Position numbers and translations under genes: made by a program. From contig SFFC01000061.1 of the NCBI GenBank assembly GCA_004556985.1, positions 1 through 13,190 on the forward strand: a stretch of 13,190 bases of DNA, written 5' to 3'. Under the pieces are notes generated by a model. The model ran no database searches, had not been told where the DNA came from, and saw nothing but the letters and a program-made list of their open reading frames with translations. Shown here piece after piece: positions 1 through 5,955 of this stretch (positions are counted from its first letter, which is position 1; every line of letters begins with the position of its first letter). The stretch comes from Clostridiales bacterium. Its GTDB lineage: Bacteria > Bacillota > Clostridia > Christensenellales > Aristaeellaceae.

Positions 1-1665
1 GCCAGCCCGCAGGGGACGACCATTGTCGCGCGGGAGCTGTTTTACAACACGCCCGTGCGCCTTAAATTCCTCAAAAAGCCCGTCACGGAGGCGGCGAAGG
101 TCGCCGACGTGATGGCAAAGATGATCCTCGCGCACCCGGATATCTCCTTCCGTCTGACGCACAACGGCAAGCAGATCTACGCAAGCACGGGCAACGGCGA
201 TCTGCGCAGCGCGGTCTTCTGCCTGTACGGGCGGGAGGAGGCGACGGCCATGCTCCCGGTTCGCTCCGAGGGTTCGGTCTCCGTTGACGGCATGGTGGGC
301 GTTGGGCTGCAGGCGCGCTCCAATCGTGCGCGCCAGACGTTTATCGTCAACGGCCGCACGATCCGCAGTCCGCTGCTGACGCAGGCCCTTGAGGAGGGCT
401 GCCGCGAGCGCGTGACCGTTGGGCATTATCCGACCTGCGTTCTGAACGTCCGGCTTCCGGTGTCGATGGTCGACGTCAACGTCCATCCCAACAAGCTCGA
501 GGTGCGCTTCAGCGACGAGCGGCTCGTCTTCGGCGCGGTTTCCGGCGCGATTCGCGACAGTTTTTCCACATCATCGCTGGAGAGCGCGCCGACAATCACG
601 CTGGGCACGCAGGTTGAGCCGCAGCGCCTGACGCCCAGCGTCGTGCGCGTCATCGACACGCAGAGCGAGGCGGGGCTTGCCGATGCGCGTGCGCAGAACG
701 TAAAGGCTGTAACGCCGCCTGCCAAAGAGCAGCCCGGTTCGCAGCCGCAGGAGGATTCGGGCGAAAAGCAAGACGACGAGACCGGCCGCCCCTCTCCCGC
801 GCAGCAGGCGGCGTTCACCTCGTTTGTCACGCAGTACTTTGGCGGGGCGGCGCTTCGGGAATCAGCCGTTTCCGGTTCACCGCAGGAACCGATTACGTTC
901 AGCAAATTTGAGCGGCCGGGAACTGCGCAGGCGAAGACGCCTCTGAAGAGAGAAGAAACCACGCCCGTCAGGGAGCCTGCCCCGGAATCGCCTGCAAAGG
1001 AGAAGAGTGCTCCCGTTCCGCCTGTGCAGGCGGAGCCCGTGCAGGAGCAGATGACCGGGCTGGAGGCGAAGCCTCAGGAGGATCTGCTCTGCGGATACCG
1101 GATGATCGGCGTCGCCTTTGACACCTACATCCTCCTGCAGAACGACAGACAGCTTTTGATGATCGATCAGCACGCTGCACATGAGCGGATTCTCTACGAG
1201 CGGCTGATGCGGGAGATCGACCAGGGCGGAGGCTCTCAGATTCTGTTGACGCCGCAGGTGATTCAGGTTACCCCACAGGACAGCGCGAAGATCGAGACCT
1301 TCTCCGAGGAGATCCGCGCCGCGGGCTTTGACATCGAGCCCTTTGGCGACAACGCCTATACGCTGCGCGCTGTGCCTAACGTCCTGGGGGTACCGCAGAG
1401 CCGCGCCGCCTTCCTCGAAATGGTGGACAGGTTGGGTGAGCTGCGCGTGCTGACGACGCAGAAGAAGCGACGGGATGCCATTTTGCAGATGGCCTGCAAG
1501 AAGGCCGTCAAGGGCGGCGACCGGCTGTCGATAGAGGAAATCCGCCCGCTGCTGGCGGATATGCTTGCGACCGGCGCGCCGCCGACCTGCCCGCATGGGC
1601 GTCCGCTGGTGGTCGCGCTAACGCGGAGCGAGATCGAGAAGCGCTTCCGGCGCATCAACGACTGA
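1..1665 (+). CDS. mutL: DNA mismatch repair protein MutL (5' end missing)
   Basis: MutL couples mismatch recognition by MutS to strand removal. The frame is open from base 1, so the gene begins upstream; 554 residues are visible. The missing part holds the GHKL ATPase motifs. Visible residues 6-27 carry the end of the ATPase domain (GTTIVARELFYNTPVRLKF). The transducer motif DVNVHPNKLEVRF follows near residue 158. Residues of about 190-350 form a Pro/Glu/Gln-rich linker with little predicted fold. The C-terminal dimerisation and endonuclease domain has DQHAAHERILYE (from residue 389), ACKKAVKGG (around 499) and CPHGRP (530-535), the metal-site motifs of nicking MutL proteins. QILLTP (413-418) resembles the beta-clamp-binding motif of the family. 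This is therefore the endonuclease-proficient type found in bacteria without MutH; that last step is known of the family, not seen here. miaA starts 11 bp later, so the two are probably co-transcribed. Confidence 0.96.
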   Translation, partial: ASPQGTTIVARELFYNTPVRLKFLKKPVTEAAKVADVMAKMILAHPDISFRLTHNGKQIYASTGNGDLRSAVFCLYGREEATAMLPVRSEGSVSVDGMVGVGLQARSNRARQTFIVNGRTIRSPLLTQALEEGCRERVTVGHYPTCVLNVRLPVSMVDVNVHPNKLEVRFSDERLVFGAVSGAIRDSFSTSSLESAPTITLGTQVEPQRLTPSVVRVIDTQSEAGLADARAQNVKAVTPPAKEQPGSQPQEDSGEKQDDETGRPSPAQQAAFTSFVTQYFGGAALRESAVSGSPQEPITFSKFERPGTAQAKTPLKREETTPVREPAPESPAKEKSAPVPPVQAEPVQEQMTGLEAKPQEDLLCGYRMIGVAFDTYILLQNDRQLLMIDQHAAHERILYERLMREIDQGGGSQILLTPQVIQVTPQDSAKIETFSEEIRAAGFDIEPFGDNAYTLRAVPNVLGVPQSRAAFLEMVDRLGELRVLTTQKKRRDAILQMACKKAVKGGDRLSIEEIRPLLADMLATGAPPTCPHGRPLVVALTRSEIEKRFRRIND

Positions 1666-1676
1666 CAGGAGGCTGT

Positions 1677-2642
1677 ATGAAACCGACCCTTCTGGCCCTG
1701 GTTGGCCCGACAGGCTCCGGCAAGACCGGGACAGCCGTCCGGATTGCCCCCGCGCTGAACGCGGAGATCGTCTCGATGGATTCCATGCAGATTTACAGGG
1801 GGATGGACATCGGCACGGCGAAGCCCTCCGCGGCGCAGCTTGCCGCCGTGCCCCATCACATGATCGACATCGCGGAGCCGGATGAGCTGTTCACGGTGTC
1901 CGCGTATCGCGAGCGGGCCATGCGCGAGATTGACGAAATCCTCTCCCGCGGCCGGCGCGTGCTGTTGGTCGGCGGAACGGGGCTGTACCTGCAGGCGCTC
2001 AGCTACGACATGACGCTGGGCGACAACGGCGCAGACAGCGGCCTGCGCGACAGGCTTCGCGCGATCGCGCAGAGCGAGGGCGGGGAGGCCGAGCTGCATG
2101 CCATGCTCGCCAAGGTCGACCCGGAGACAGCGCAAAAGCTGCATCCCAACGATGTTCGGCGCGTGATCCGCGCGCTTGAAATCTACGAGACCTCCGGCAA
2201 AGCCAAGAGCGAACAGAGGGATGAAATGCGGCAGGAGGGGCCATACCACGTGCGGGTCTACGGCCTTTCGCTGCCGCGAGAAGCGATGTACACGCGCATC
2301 AATGAGCGCGTCGACGAGATGATGCGCGCCGGCCTTGTGGGCGAGGTCAGCGCGCTGCTTGCACGCGGCATCGAGCCGCGCCCGGAGGGCGGCGCGATGC
2401 AGGCCATCGGCTACAAGGAGATCGTCAGCGCCCTGCGCGGCGAGATCACGATGGAACGCGCGGTGGAGCTCATCAAGCAGGGCTCGCGCCGCTACGCCAA
2501 GCGCCAGTGGACGTGGTTTCGCCACGATCCCCGCACACAGTGGTTCGACAGCACAGAGTATCCGTCCGCAGACGCGATGCGGGAAGCGCTGCTTGCCAGG
2601 ATGCAGCAGGACCTCAGGGACACAGAGCAAGCCGCCGACTGA
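1677..2642 (+). CDS. miaA: tRNA dimethylallyltransferase (tRNA delta(2)-isopentenylpyrophosphate transferase)
   Basis: MiaA transfers a dimethylallyl group from DMAPP to N6 of A37 in tRNAs that read UNN codons, which improves codon-anticodon pairing. The 321-residue product has normal length. It shows the P-loop GPTGSGKT (residues 10-17), the substrate motif DSMQIYRGMDIGTAKP (35-50), VGGTGLYL (98-105), a central tRNA-binding insertion, GGAMQAIGYKE near residue 240 and the C-terminal RRYAKRQWTWFR block. AGGAGG at 1667-1672 lies 4 nt before the ATG. The usual DSRQ is DSMQ here, a small change. The mutL-miaA order is common in bacteria. In many Firmicutes hfq follows miaA, but here an unrelated cysteine-rich gene follows. 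No promoter is visible in the 11-bp gap, so expression is probably from upstream of mutL. Confidence 0.97.
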   Translation: MKPTLLALVGPTGSGKTGTAVRIAPALNAEIVSMDSMQIYRGMDIGTAKPSAAQLAAVPHHMIDIAEPDELFTVSAYRERAMREIDEILSRGRRVLLVGGTGLYLQALSYDMTLGDNGADSGLRDRLRAIAQSEGGEAELHAMLAKVDPETAQKLHPNDVRRVIRALEIYETSGKAKSEQRDEMRQEGPYHVRVYGLSLPREAMYTRINERVDEMMRAGLVGEVSALLARGIEPRPEGGAMQAIGYKEIVSALRGEITMERAVELIKQGSRRYAKRQWTWFRHDPRTQWFDSTEYPSADAMREALLARMQQDLRDTEQAAD

Positions 2643-2721
2643 CGCAGCGCATGCCTGTCGGGGGGACAAAAGCGGACGGTCTTTGCCGCTTGCGCATAGG
2701 ATGAAACGACTCCGTTTAAAA

Positions 2722-2730
2722 AAAGGAGGC
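2722..2730 (+). promoter_or_regulatory. Ribosome binding site that fixes the start of the cysteine-rich gene
   Basis: AAAGGAGGC lies 9 nt before the ATG at 2740. The open frame extends far upstream through miaA, and another in-frame ATG occurs at 2701, but that ATG has no Shine-Dalgarno sequence. The site therefore supports the start at 2740. Confidence 0.8.
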
Positions 2731-2739
2731 GTATTCATC

Positions 2740-3297
2740 ATGGAAGGATGCGAATATATCGTCGAGCGCGTCGTGTCCCGCAGGAGCGAGGAGCTTGGCT
2801 TTCGCGGCATGATCGAGGTTTGCCATCTTCCTGCATGTCTCTGTCCGCCGCTGAAGCTCTGTGCCATGGAGGCGACGGATATCCGTCCCGGCGTGGAAAG
2901 CTGCGGGGAGACGCTCGAAATCCATGTCTGCCTGACCGTTCAGGACGGCCGAGGCTGCCGCGCGGAGGGATTCGGTGTCTTCAAAATTCAGAGCGATCCT
3001 CGCCGTCCCTGCAGCTGTGCGGGACTTCAGGTCAGGCGCAGCGCAGACATCTGCGTCAAAGAGGCTTCGTTTTGTCCGTCGTGCGGGTTCCTTGTCTGTC
3101 TGAGCGTCGTGCTGCAGACGGTGCTCAGCCGCTGCGAGCTGACCGGCGGAGCCTCGTGCTGTCCGCCCAAGCCGGCCTGTCCACCGCTGCCGCTGTATCC
3201 GCCGCCCTGTCCGCCCGATGCCTGCCGGGGGCATTTCCGCGCGCCGCGTGGCCGTTTTCCCTCGAAAAGGGTTGAAGAATTCCCAAAGATGATGTAA
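2740..3297 (+). CDS. Cysteine-rich protein of unknown function
   Basis: I do not recognise this 185-residue protein. It has 20 cysteines (11%), spread from residue 4 to 162. They include CLC (33-35), CSC (91-93), a CPSC knuckle (112-115) and a tail at 138-162 of alternating Cys and Pro (CCPPKPAC, PPPCPPDAC). Residues 56-83 look like beta strands (GETLEIHVCLTVQDG). The end (163-185) is basic. There is no signal peptide or transmembrane segment. A strong ribosome binding site and sensible codon use argue that the gene is real. Possible roles are a disulfide-crosslinked spore coat or crust component or a metal-binding protein; both are inference from composition only. It lies 97 bp after miaA, where hfq often sits. 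That gap holds one hairpin (2670-2675 with 2686-2691) without a T tract, and a weak CATA-type -10 at 2695. Confidence 0.8.
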   Translation: MEGCEYIVERVVSRRSEELGFRGMIEVCHLPACLCPPLKLCAMEATDIRPGVESCGETLEIHVCLTVQDGRGCRAEGFGVFKIQSDPRRPCSCAGLQVRRSADICVKEASFCPSCGFLVCLSVVLQTVLSRCELTGGASCCPPKPACPPLPLYPPPCPPDACRGHFRAPRGRFPSKRVEEFPKMM

Positions 3298-3300
3298 AAT
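3272..3300 (+). promoter_or_regulatory. Sigma-A-type promoter of xpt
   Basis: A -35 element TTGAAG (3272-3277) and a -10 element TAAAAT (3295-3300) are separated by the ideal 17 bp. The -10 overlaps the stop codon of the cysteine-rich gene. Transcription would begin near 3307 and give a leader of only about 20-30 nt, too short for a purine riboswitch. Confidence 0.65.
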
Positions 3301-3317
3301 GCTCTATACATTTTTTC

Positions 3318-3328
3318 AGGAGGAAGGG
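3318..3328 (+). promoter_or_regulatory. Ribosome binding site of xpt with two usable starts
   Basis: AGGAGGAAGGG lies 6 nt (from AGGAGG) before the TTG at 3330 and 10 nt (from the GGAAGGG part) before the ATG at 3339. Spacing favours TTG. Comparison with the Bacillus Xpt N-terminus favours ATG. Confidence 0.7.
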
Positions 3329-3329
3329 T

Positions 3330-3911
3330 TTGAATCCGATGCAAATGTTGAAAGAAGCGATTCTCTCCAAGGGAAAGGCAATCAATCAGGATGTGCTGCT
3401 GGTCGATTCCTTCCTGAATCATCAGGTGGACGTCGCCCTGATGAAGGCGGTTGGCGATGCCTTCGCGGCGCATTTTTCCGGCCGGGGGATCGATCGCGTC
3501 GTGACGATTGAAAGCTCCGGCATCGCGCCGGCGTCCTTCACGGCGCTGGCGATGGGCCTTCCGCTGGTGATCATGAAGAAGCAGACGTCGAAAATTCTCA
3601 AGGGGGATCTGCTTCAGACGACCGTCCGCTCCTTCACCAAGGGCACGCAGTATGAGCTGACCGCCAAGCGGGAATTCCTCCCCGCCGGCGAAAAGCTGCT
3701 TCTGATTGACGATTTCCTCGCCAGCGGCGAGGCGGCGTTTGGCGTGCTCAATCTGGCGCAGCAGGCCGGATGCGAGGTGGCGGGCATCGGCATCGTCATC
3801 GAAAAGGCCTTTCAGCCGGGGCATGACCGGCTCGTGCGCGCGGGTCTTGACGTTTGCTCGCTCGCCCGTGTCCAATCCATGTCCGAAAACGGAATCGAAT
3901 TCGTCGACTGA
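3330..3911 (+). CDS. xpt: Xanthine phosphoribosyltransferase
   Basis: Xpt converts xanthine and PRPP to XMP, feeding salvaged purine into GMP synthesis in the cytosol. The 193-residue product matches Xpt over its whole length: DSFLNHQVD near residue 28, VTIESSGIAPASF (around 57-69), the type I PRPP-binding motif LLLIDDFLASGEAA (D127 and D128) and AGIGIVIEKAFQPG. The TTG at 3330 is well spaced from the ribosome binding site. The ATG at 3339 (MQMLKEAI) aligns with the usual family start and is a real alternative, giving 190 residues. The gene has its own promoter and terminator, so it can act as a single-gene unit, with possible read-through from miaA. In Bacillus a guanine riboswitch controls xpt-pbuX. 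Here there is neither room for the riboswitch nor a pbuX-type permease next to it. Confidence 0.95.
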   Translation: MNPMQMLKEAILSKGKAINQDVLLVDSFLNHQVDVALMKAVGDAFAAHFSGRGIDRVVTIESSGIAPASFTALAMGLPLVIMKKQTSKILKGDLLQTTVRSFTKGTQYELTAKREFLPAGEKLLLIDDFLASGEAAFGVLNLAQQAGCEVAGIGIVIEKAFQPGHDRLVRAGLDVCSLARVQSMSENGIEFVD

Positions 3912-3946
3912 CGATTGCTTCTCTGTGACCTGATCGGGCTCCGATC

Positions 3947-3977
3947 CGCGGCGGAACACGCTTCCGCTGCGTTTTTT
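3947..3977 (+). terminator. Intrinsic terminator of xpt
   Basis: A 10-bp stem (3947-3956 with 3962-3971, one G-U pair) closes a 5-nt loop and is followed directly by six T (3972-3977). It lies 36 bp after the xpt stop. Confidence 0.9.
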
Positions 3978-3979
3978 AC

Positions 3980-4076
3980 GCTATAGGTAATTGCGGCAAA
4001 GCATCGTGCGGCGAGCACGAAGAGATATCACATGATGGAGCAGTTCGGAAGCGAGAGCGGGTACGGCCCGCTTTTT
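3980..4076 (+). repeat. Tandem 97-bp element, copy A
   Basis: Copy A matches copy B at 91 of 97 positions, without gaps. It begins GCTATAGG. In the middle is a hairpin CGTGC-GGCGA-GCACG (4005-4019, with an outer T-A pair), and CATC (4002-4005) can pair with GATG (4034-4037) around it. It ends in a terminator hairpin. The orientation of the T tract suggests it is transcribed on the + strand. No promoter is evident between the xpt terminator and the repeat. It could be a small RNA gene, a leader-type regulatory element or a dispersed terminator-bearing repeat; I cannot name a known RNA family. Confidence 0.85.
4056..4076 (+). terminator. Terminator hairpin of repeat copy A
   Basis: AGCGGG (4056-4061) pairs with CCCGCT (4067-4072) across a 5-nt loop, and a run of T ends at 4076. 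Both stem arms are identical in copy B. Confidence 0.7.
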
Positions 4077-4078
4077 GA

Positions 4079-4175
4079 GCTATAGGAAATTGCGTCAAAA
4101 CATCGTGCGGCGAGCACGAAGAGATATCACATGATGGAGCAGTTCGGAAGTGGGAGCGGGCACGGCCCGCTTTTT
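4079..4175 (+). repeat. Tandem 97-bp element, copy B
   Basis: This is the second unit, starting 99 bp after the first with only 2 bp between them. Its six differences from copy A lie outside the central hairpin and outside the terminator stem; one falls in the terminator loop. The hairpin is at 4104-4118. It shares no sequence with the flanking genes, so it is not a duplicated gene end. Confidence 0.85.
4155..4175 (+). terminator. Terminator hairpin of repeat copy B
   Basis: AGCGGG (4155-4160) pairs with CCCGCT (4166-4171) across the loop CACGG, followed by T through 4175. It insulates the maf promoter from upstream transcription. Confidence 0.7.
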
Positions 4176-4235
4176 ATCTGCCCCAAAGGAGACGGCGATC
4201 CGATTAGGCGGTTTAACCAAATCCCGTAAATATGG

Positions 4236-4264
4236 ATGCAATCTCAGGCGGAATATGATATAAT
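4236..4264 (+). promoter_or_regulatory. Extended -10 promoter of the maf-mre operon
   Basis: TGATATAAT (4256-4264) is a perfect extended -10 (TG-n-TATAAT). The -35 at 17-bp spacing is weak (ATGCAA, 4236-4241), as is common with extended -10 promoters. The predicted transcription start is near 4271. This rules out the in-frame ATG at 4268 as the maf start and places the tandem repeats outside the maf leader. Confidence 0.8.
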
Positions 4265-4285
4265 AAAATGACTTTGAATTTTTAC

Positions 4286-4292
4286 GGGAGGG
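4286..4292 (+). promoter_or_regulatory. Ribosome binding site that fixes the maf start
   Basis: GGGAGGG lies 8 nt before the ATG at 4301. The earlier in-frame ATG at 4268 has no such site and lies before the predicted transcription start. Confidence 0.8.
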
Positions 4293-4300
4293 TTTTGCCG

Positions 4301-4885
4301 ATGGCGTCCGTTTCGCTTCCGCTGGTTCTGGCCTCCGGTTCGCCCCGAAGAAGAGAGCTCCTGTCCCTGATGGGGCTTGCATATACTGTGGATACCCCCG
4401 ATGTCGACGAGTCCTTTTCGGGCAAGCCGGAGGAGATGGTCTGCGAGCTCTCCCGGCGCAAGGCCGAGGCCGTCGCGCCGCGCCATGCGTCGGCGCTGAT
4501 CCTGGCGGCGGATACGACCGTCTGCGGGGAAGACGGTCGCATTCTGGGCAAGCCGGGAACGCCGGAAAACGCCAGGCGGATGCTTACCGAGCTCTCGGGA
4601 AAATGGCACGACGTCTTTACCGGCATGACGCTCATCAACACGTCGACGGGGGAGCGTATGACGCAGGCCGTGCGCACGCGCGTGCATTTTGTGGAGCTGA
4701 CCTCCGAAGAGATCGACGCCTATGTCGCCACGAAAAGCCCGCTTGACAAAGCTGGCGCGTATGGCATTCAGGACATGGGCGGTATGTTCGTCGACAGGAT
4801 AGAGGGGTCGTATTCAAACGTGGTCGGCCTTCCCATGGCGCAGCTGCGCGATATGCTCGCCAGGATCGCGCCTGCCGCCCGATAA
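4301..4885 (+). CDS. maf: Maf-family nucleoside triphosphate pyrophosphatase
   Basis: Maf proteins hydrolyse non-canonical or excess nucleoside triphosphates to monophosphates (dTTP/UTP in the YhdE-like group) and have been linked to septum control in Bacillus. The 194-residue product has the N-terminal signature LASGSPRRREL (10-20), the acidic site ADTTV with D71, LGKPGTPENA, and the C-terminal GAYGIQDMGGMFV and GSYSNVVGLP segments. The start at 4301 is set by its ribosome binding site and by the promoter upstream. It is the first gene of the elongation operon, and mreB starts 21 bp after it. In Bacillus radC lies between maf and mreB; it is missing here. Exact substrate preference cannot be told from sequence alone. 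Confidence 0.95.
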   Translation: MASVSLPLVLASGSPRRRELLSLMGLAYTVDTPDVDESFSGKPEEMVCELSRRKAEAVAPRHASALILAADTTVCGEDGRILGKPGTPENARRMLTELSGKWHDVFTGMTLINTSTGERMTQAVRTRVHFVELTSEEIDAYVATKSPLDKAGAYGIQDMGGMFVDRIEGSYSNVVGLPMAQLRDMLARIAPAAR

Positions 4886-4906
4886 GGCGCTGAAGGAGTT
4901 TGCACA

Positions 4907-5935
4907 ATGGGATTGTTTCAATTTGTTTCCCCGGATATCGCGGTGGATCTGGGTACAAATAATACGCGCGTCTACGTCAAGGACAAGGGCATCGTCGTCA
5001 ACGAATCCTCCGTCATCATCACGCGCGGCGAAGGCCCCCGCAACGTCATCGCCGTCGGGGATAGCGCGGATGAGCTGATCGGCCGTTCCGCAGGCAATAT
5101 CCGCGTCGTTCATCCGCTGCGGGATGGCGTCATCGTCGACTACGAGCTGGCGCAGACCATGATCCATTACTTCGTCAGTAAGGCGATCGGCACGCGGCAT
5201 TTCGTCCGCCCGCGCGTCGTGGTGACCATGCCCAGCGAGGTCAGCAAGGTGGAGCGGCGCGCCGTCATCAACGCCATGGAGAAGATCGGCGCACGGCAGA
5301 TTTACATCGTCGAGCAGGCGTTTGCCGCTGCGCTGGGCACGGGTCTGCCCGTCTACGAGCCGCAGGGCAATTTCATCGTCGACATTGGCGGGGGAACGAC
5401 CGAGGTCGCCGTCGTCTCGATGGGCGGCATCGTGCTTTCCCATTCCATTCGCATCGCCGGCAACAAGATCGACGAGGCAATCGCCGGCTTCCTCAAAAAG
5501 CAGCATGGCATCCTCGTCACGGAGCGCGTCGCCGAGCAGCTCAAGCTCGATCTGCCCGATGTCCGCACAGGCAGGGGGCTTGAGCACATGGCCGTCGTAC
5601 GCGGGCGGGACATCGCAACGGGCATGCCGCTGACGGTCGATGTGAACATGGCCCGCGTGAGCGAGGCCATCCGCGAGCCGATCAAGGAAATTCTCTCTGC
5701 AATCAAATGGGTGCTCGGGCGCATTCCGCCGGAGCTGGCGGCCGATATTCTTCAAAATGGCATCTTCCTGACGGGCGGCTCCGCAGCGCTGCCCAGCCTG
5801 GACAGCATGATCGCCTCCGAGTTCGGCGTGCCTGTCTCTGTGGCGCGCGATGCGGGCGAATGCACAACGCTGGGTGCGGGCTATATGGCGGATCACTTTG
5901 ATATGCTGGGCAATACCGGCAGGGCGGACGGCTGA
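4907..5935 (+). CDS. mreB: Rod shape-determining protein MreB (divergent actin homologue)
   Basis: MreB forms membrane-bound antiparallel filaments that guide the lateral-wall synthesis machinery. The 342-residue product has normal length, with phosphate-1 motif DLGTNNT (14-20), phosphate-2 motif DIGGGTTEVAV (159-169) and the adenosine-side motif LTGGSAALP (288-296). The family block IEEPMAAAIG reads VEQAFAAALG (135-144), so Q137 replaces the glutamate usually taken as catalytic. NEPSV is NESSV, and the usual GGGA is GGSA. It may thus be an Mbl-like or slowly hydrolysing member, but it sits directly before mreC and mreD and is most simply the operon's MreB. AAGGAG at 4893-4898 lies 8 nt before the ATG. 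The downstream gap to mreC is 20 bp. Confidence 0.93.
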   Translation: MGLFQFVSPDIAVDLGTNNTRVYVKDKGIVVNESSVIITRGEGPRNVIAVGDSADELIGRSAGNIRVVHPLRDGVIVDYELAQTMIHYFVSKAIGTRHFVRPRVVVTMPSEVSKVERRAVINAMEKIGARQIYIVEQAFAAALGTGLPVYEPQGNFIVDIGGGTTEVAVVSMGGIVLSHSIRIAGNKIDEAIAGFLKKQHGILVTERVAEQLKLDLPDVRTGRGLEHMAVVRGRDIATGMPLTVDVNMARVSEAIREPIKEILSAIKWVLGRIPPELAADILQNGIFLTGGSAALPSLDSMIASEFGVPVSVARDAGECTTLGAGYMADHFDMLGNTGRADG

Positions 5936-5955
5936 AACGGAGTGGACAGACAGCG

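Larger units (their letters stand above)
3978..4300. other. Intergenic region between xpt and maf
   Basis: This stretch has no supported gene. It holds two adjacent 97-bp direct repeats (3980-4076 and 4079-4175), each ending in a terminator-like hairpin. A plain stretch at 4176-4235 has no structure that I can identify. The maf promoter and leader follow (4236-4300). Confidence 0.85.

Noticed and set aside
2670..2691. A hairpin between miaA and the cysteine-rich gene as a terminator.
   Set aside because: The 6-bp stem has a 10-nt loop and no T tract follows, so it is not a convincing intrinsic terminator.
2335..3297. A single 320-codon frame joining the end of miaA to the cysteine-rich gene.
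   Set aside because: Its first 135 codons are an out-of-frame shadow of miaA, low in complexity and rich in Arg, Ala and Ser. The ribosome binding site at 2722-2730 marks the true start at 2740.
4005..4037. A hammerhead-type ribozyme or a known riboswitch core in the repeats.
   Set aside because: The GATG near 4034 recalls part of the hammerhead core, but CUGAUGA and the matching GAAA are absent. I could not match any riboswitch consensus from memory.
3980..4175. The tandem repeats as CRISPR repeats or a miniature transposon.
   Set aside because: There are only two units with a 2-bp gap and no spacers, so it is not CRISPR. The ends show no terminal inverted repeats or clear target duplications, so a miniature transposon is not supported.
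4268..4300. An upstream ATG start for maf at 4268.
   Set aside because: It lies before the predicted transcription start near 4271 and has no ribosome binding site. The ATG at 4301 has GGGAGGG 8 nt upstream and matches the family's N-terminus.
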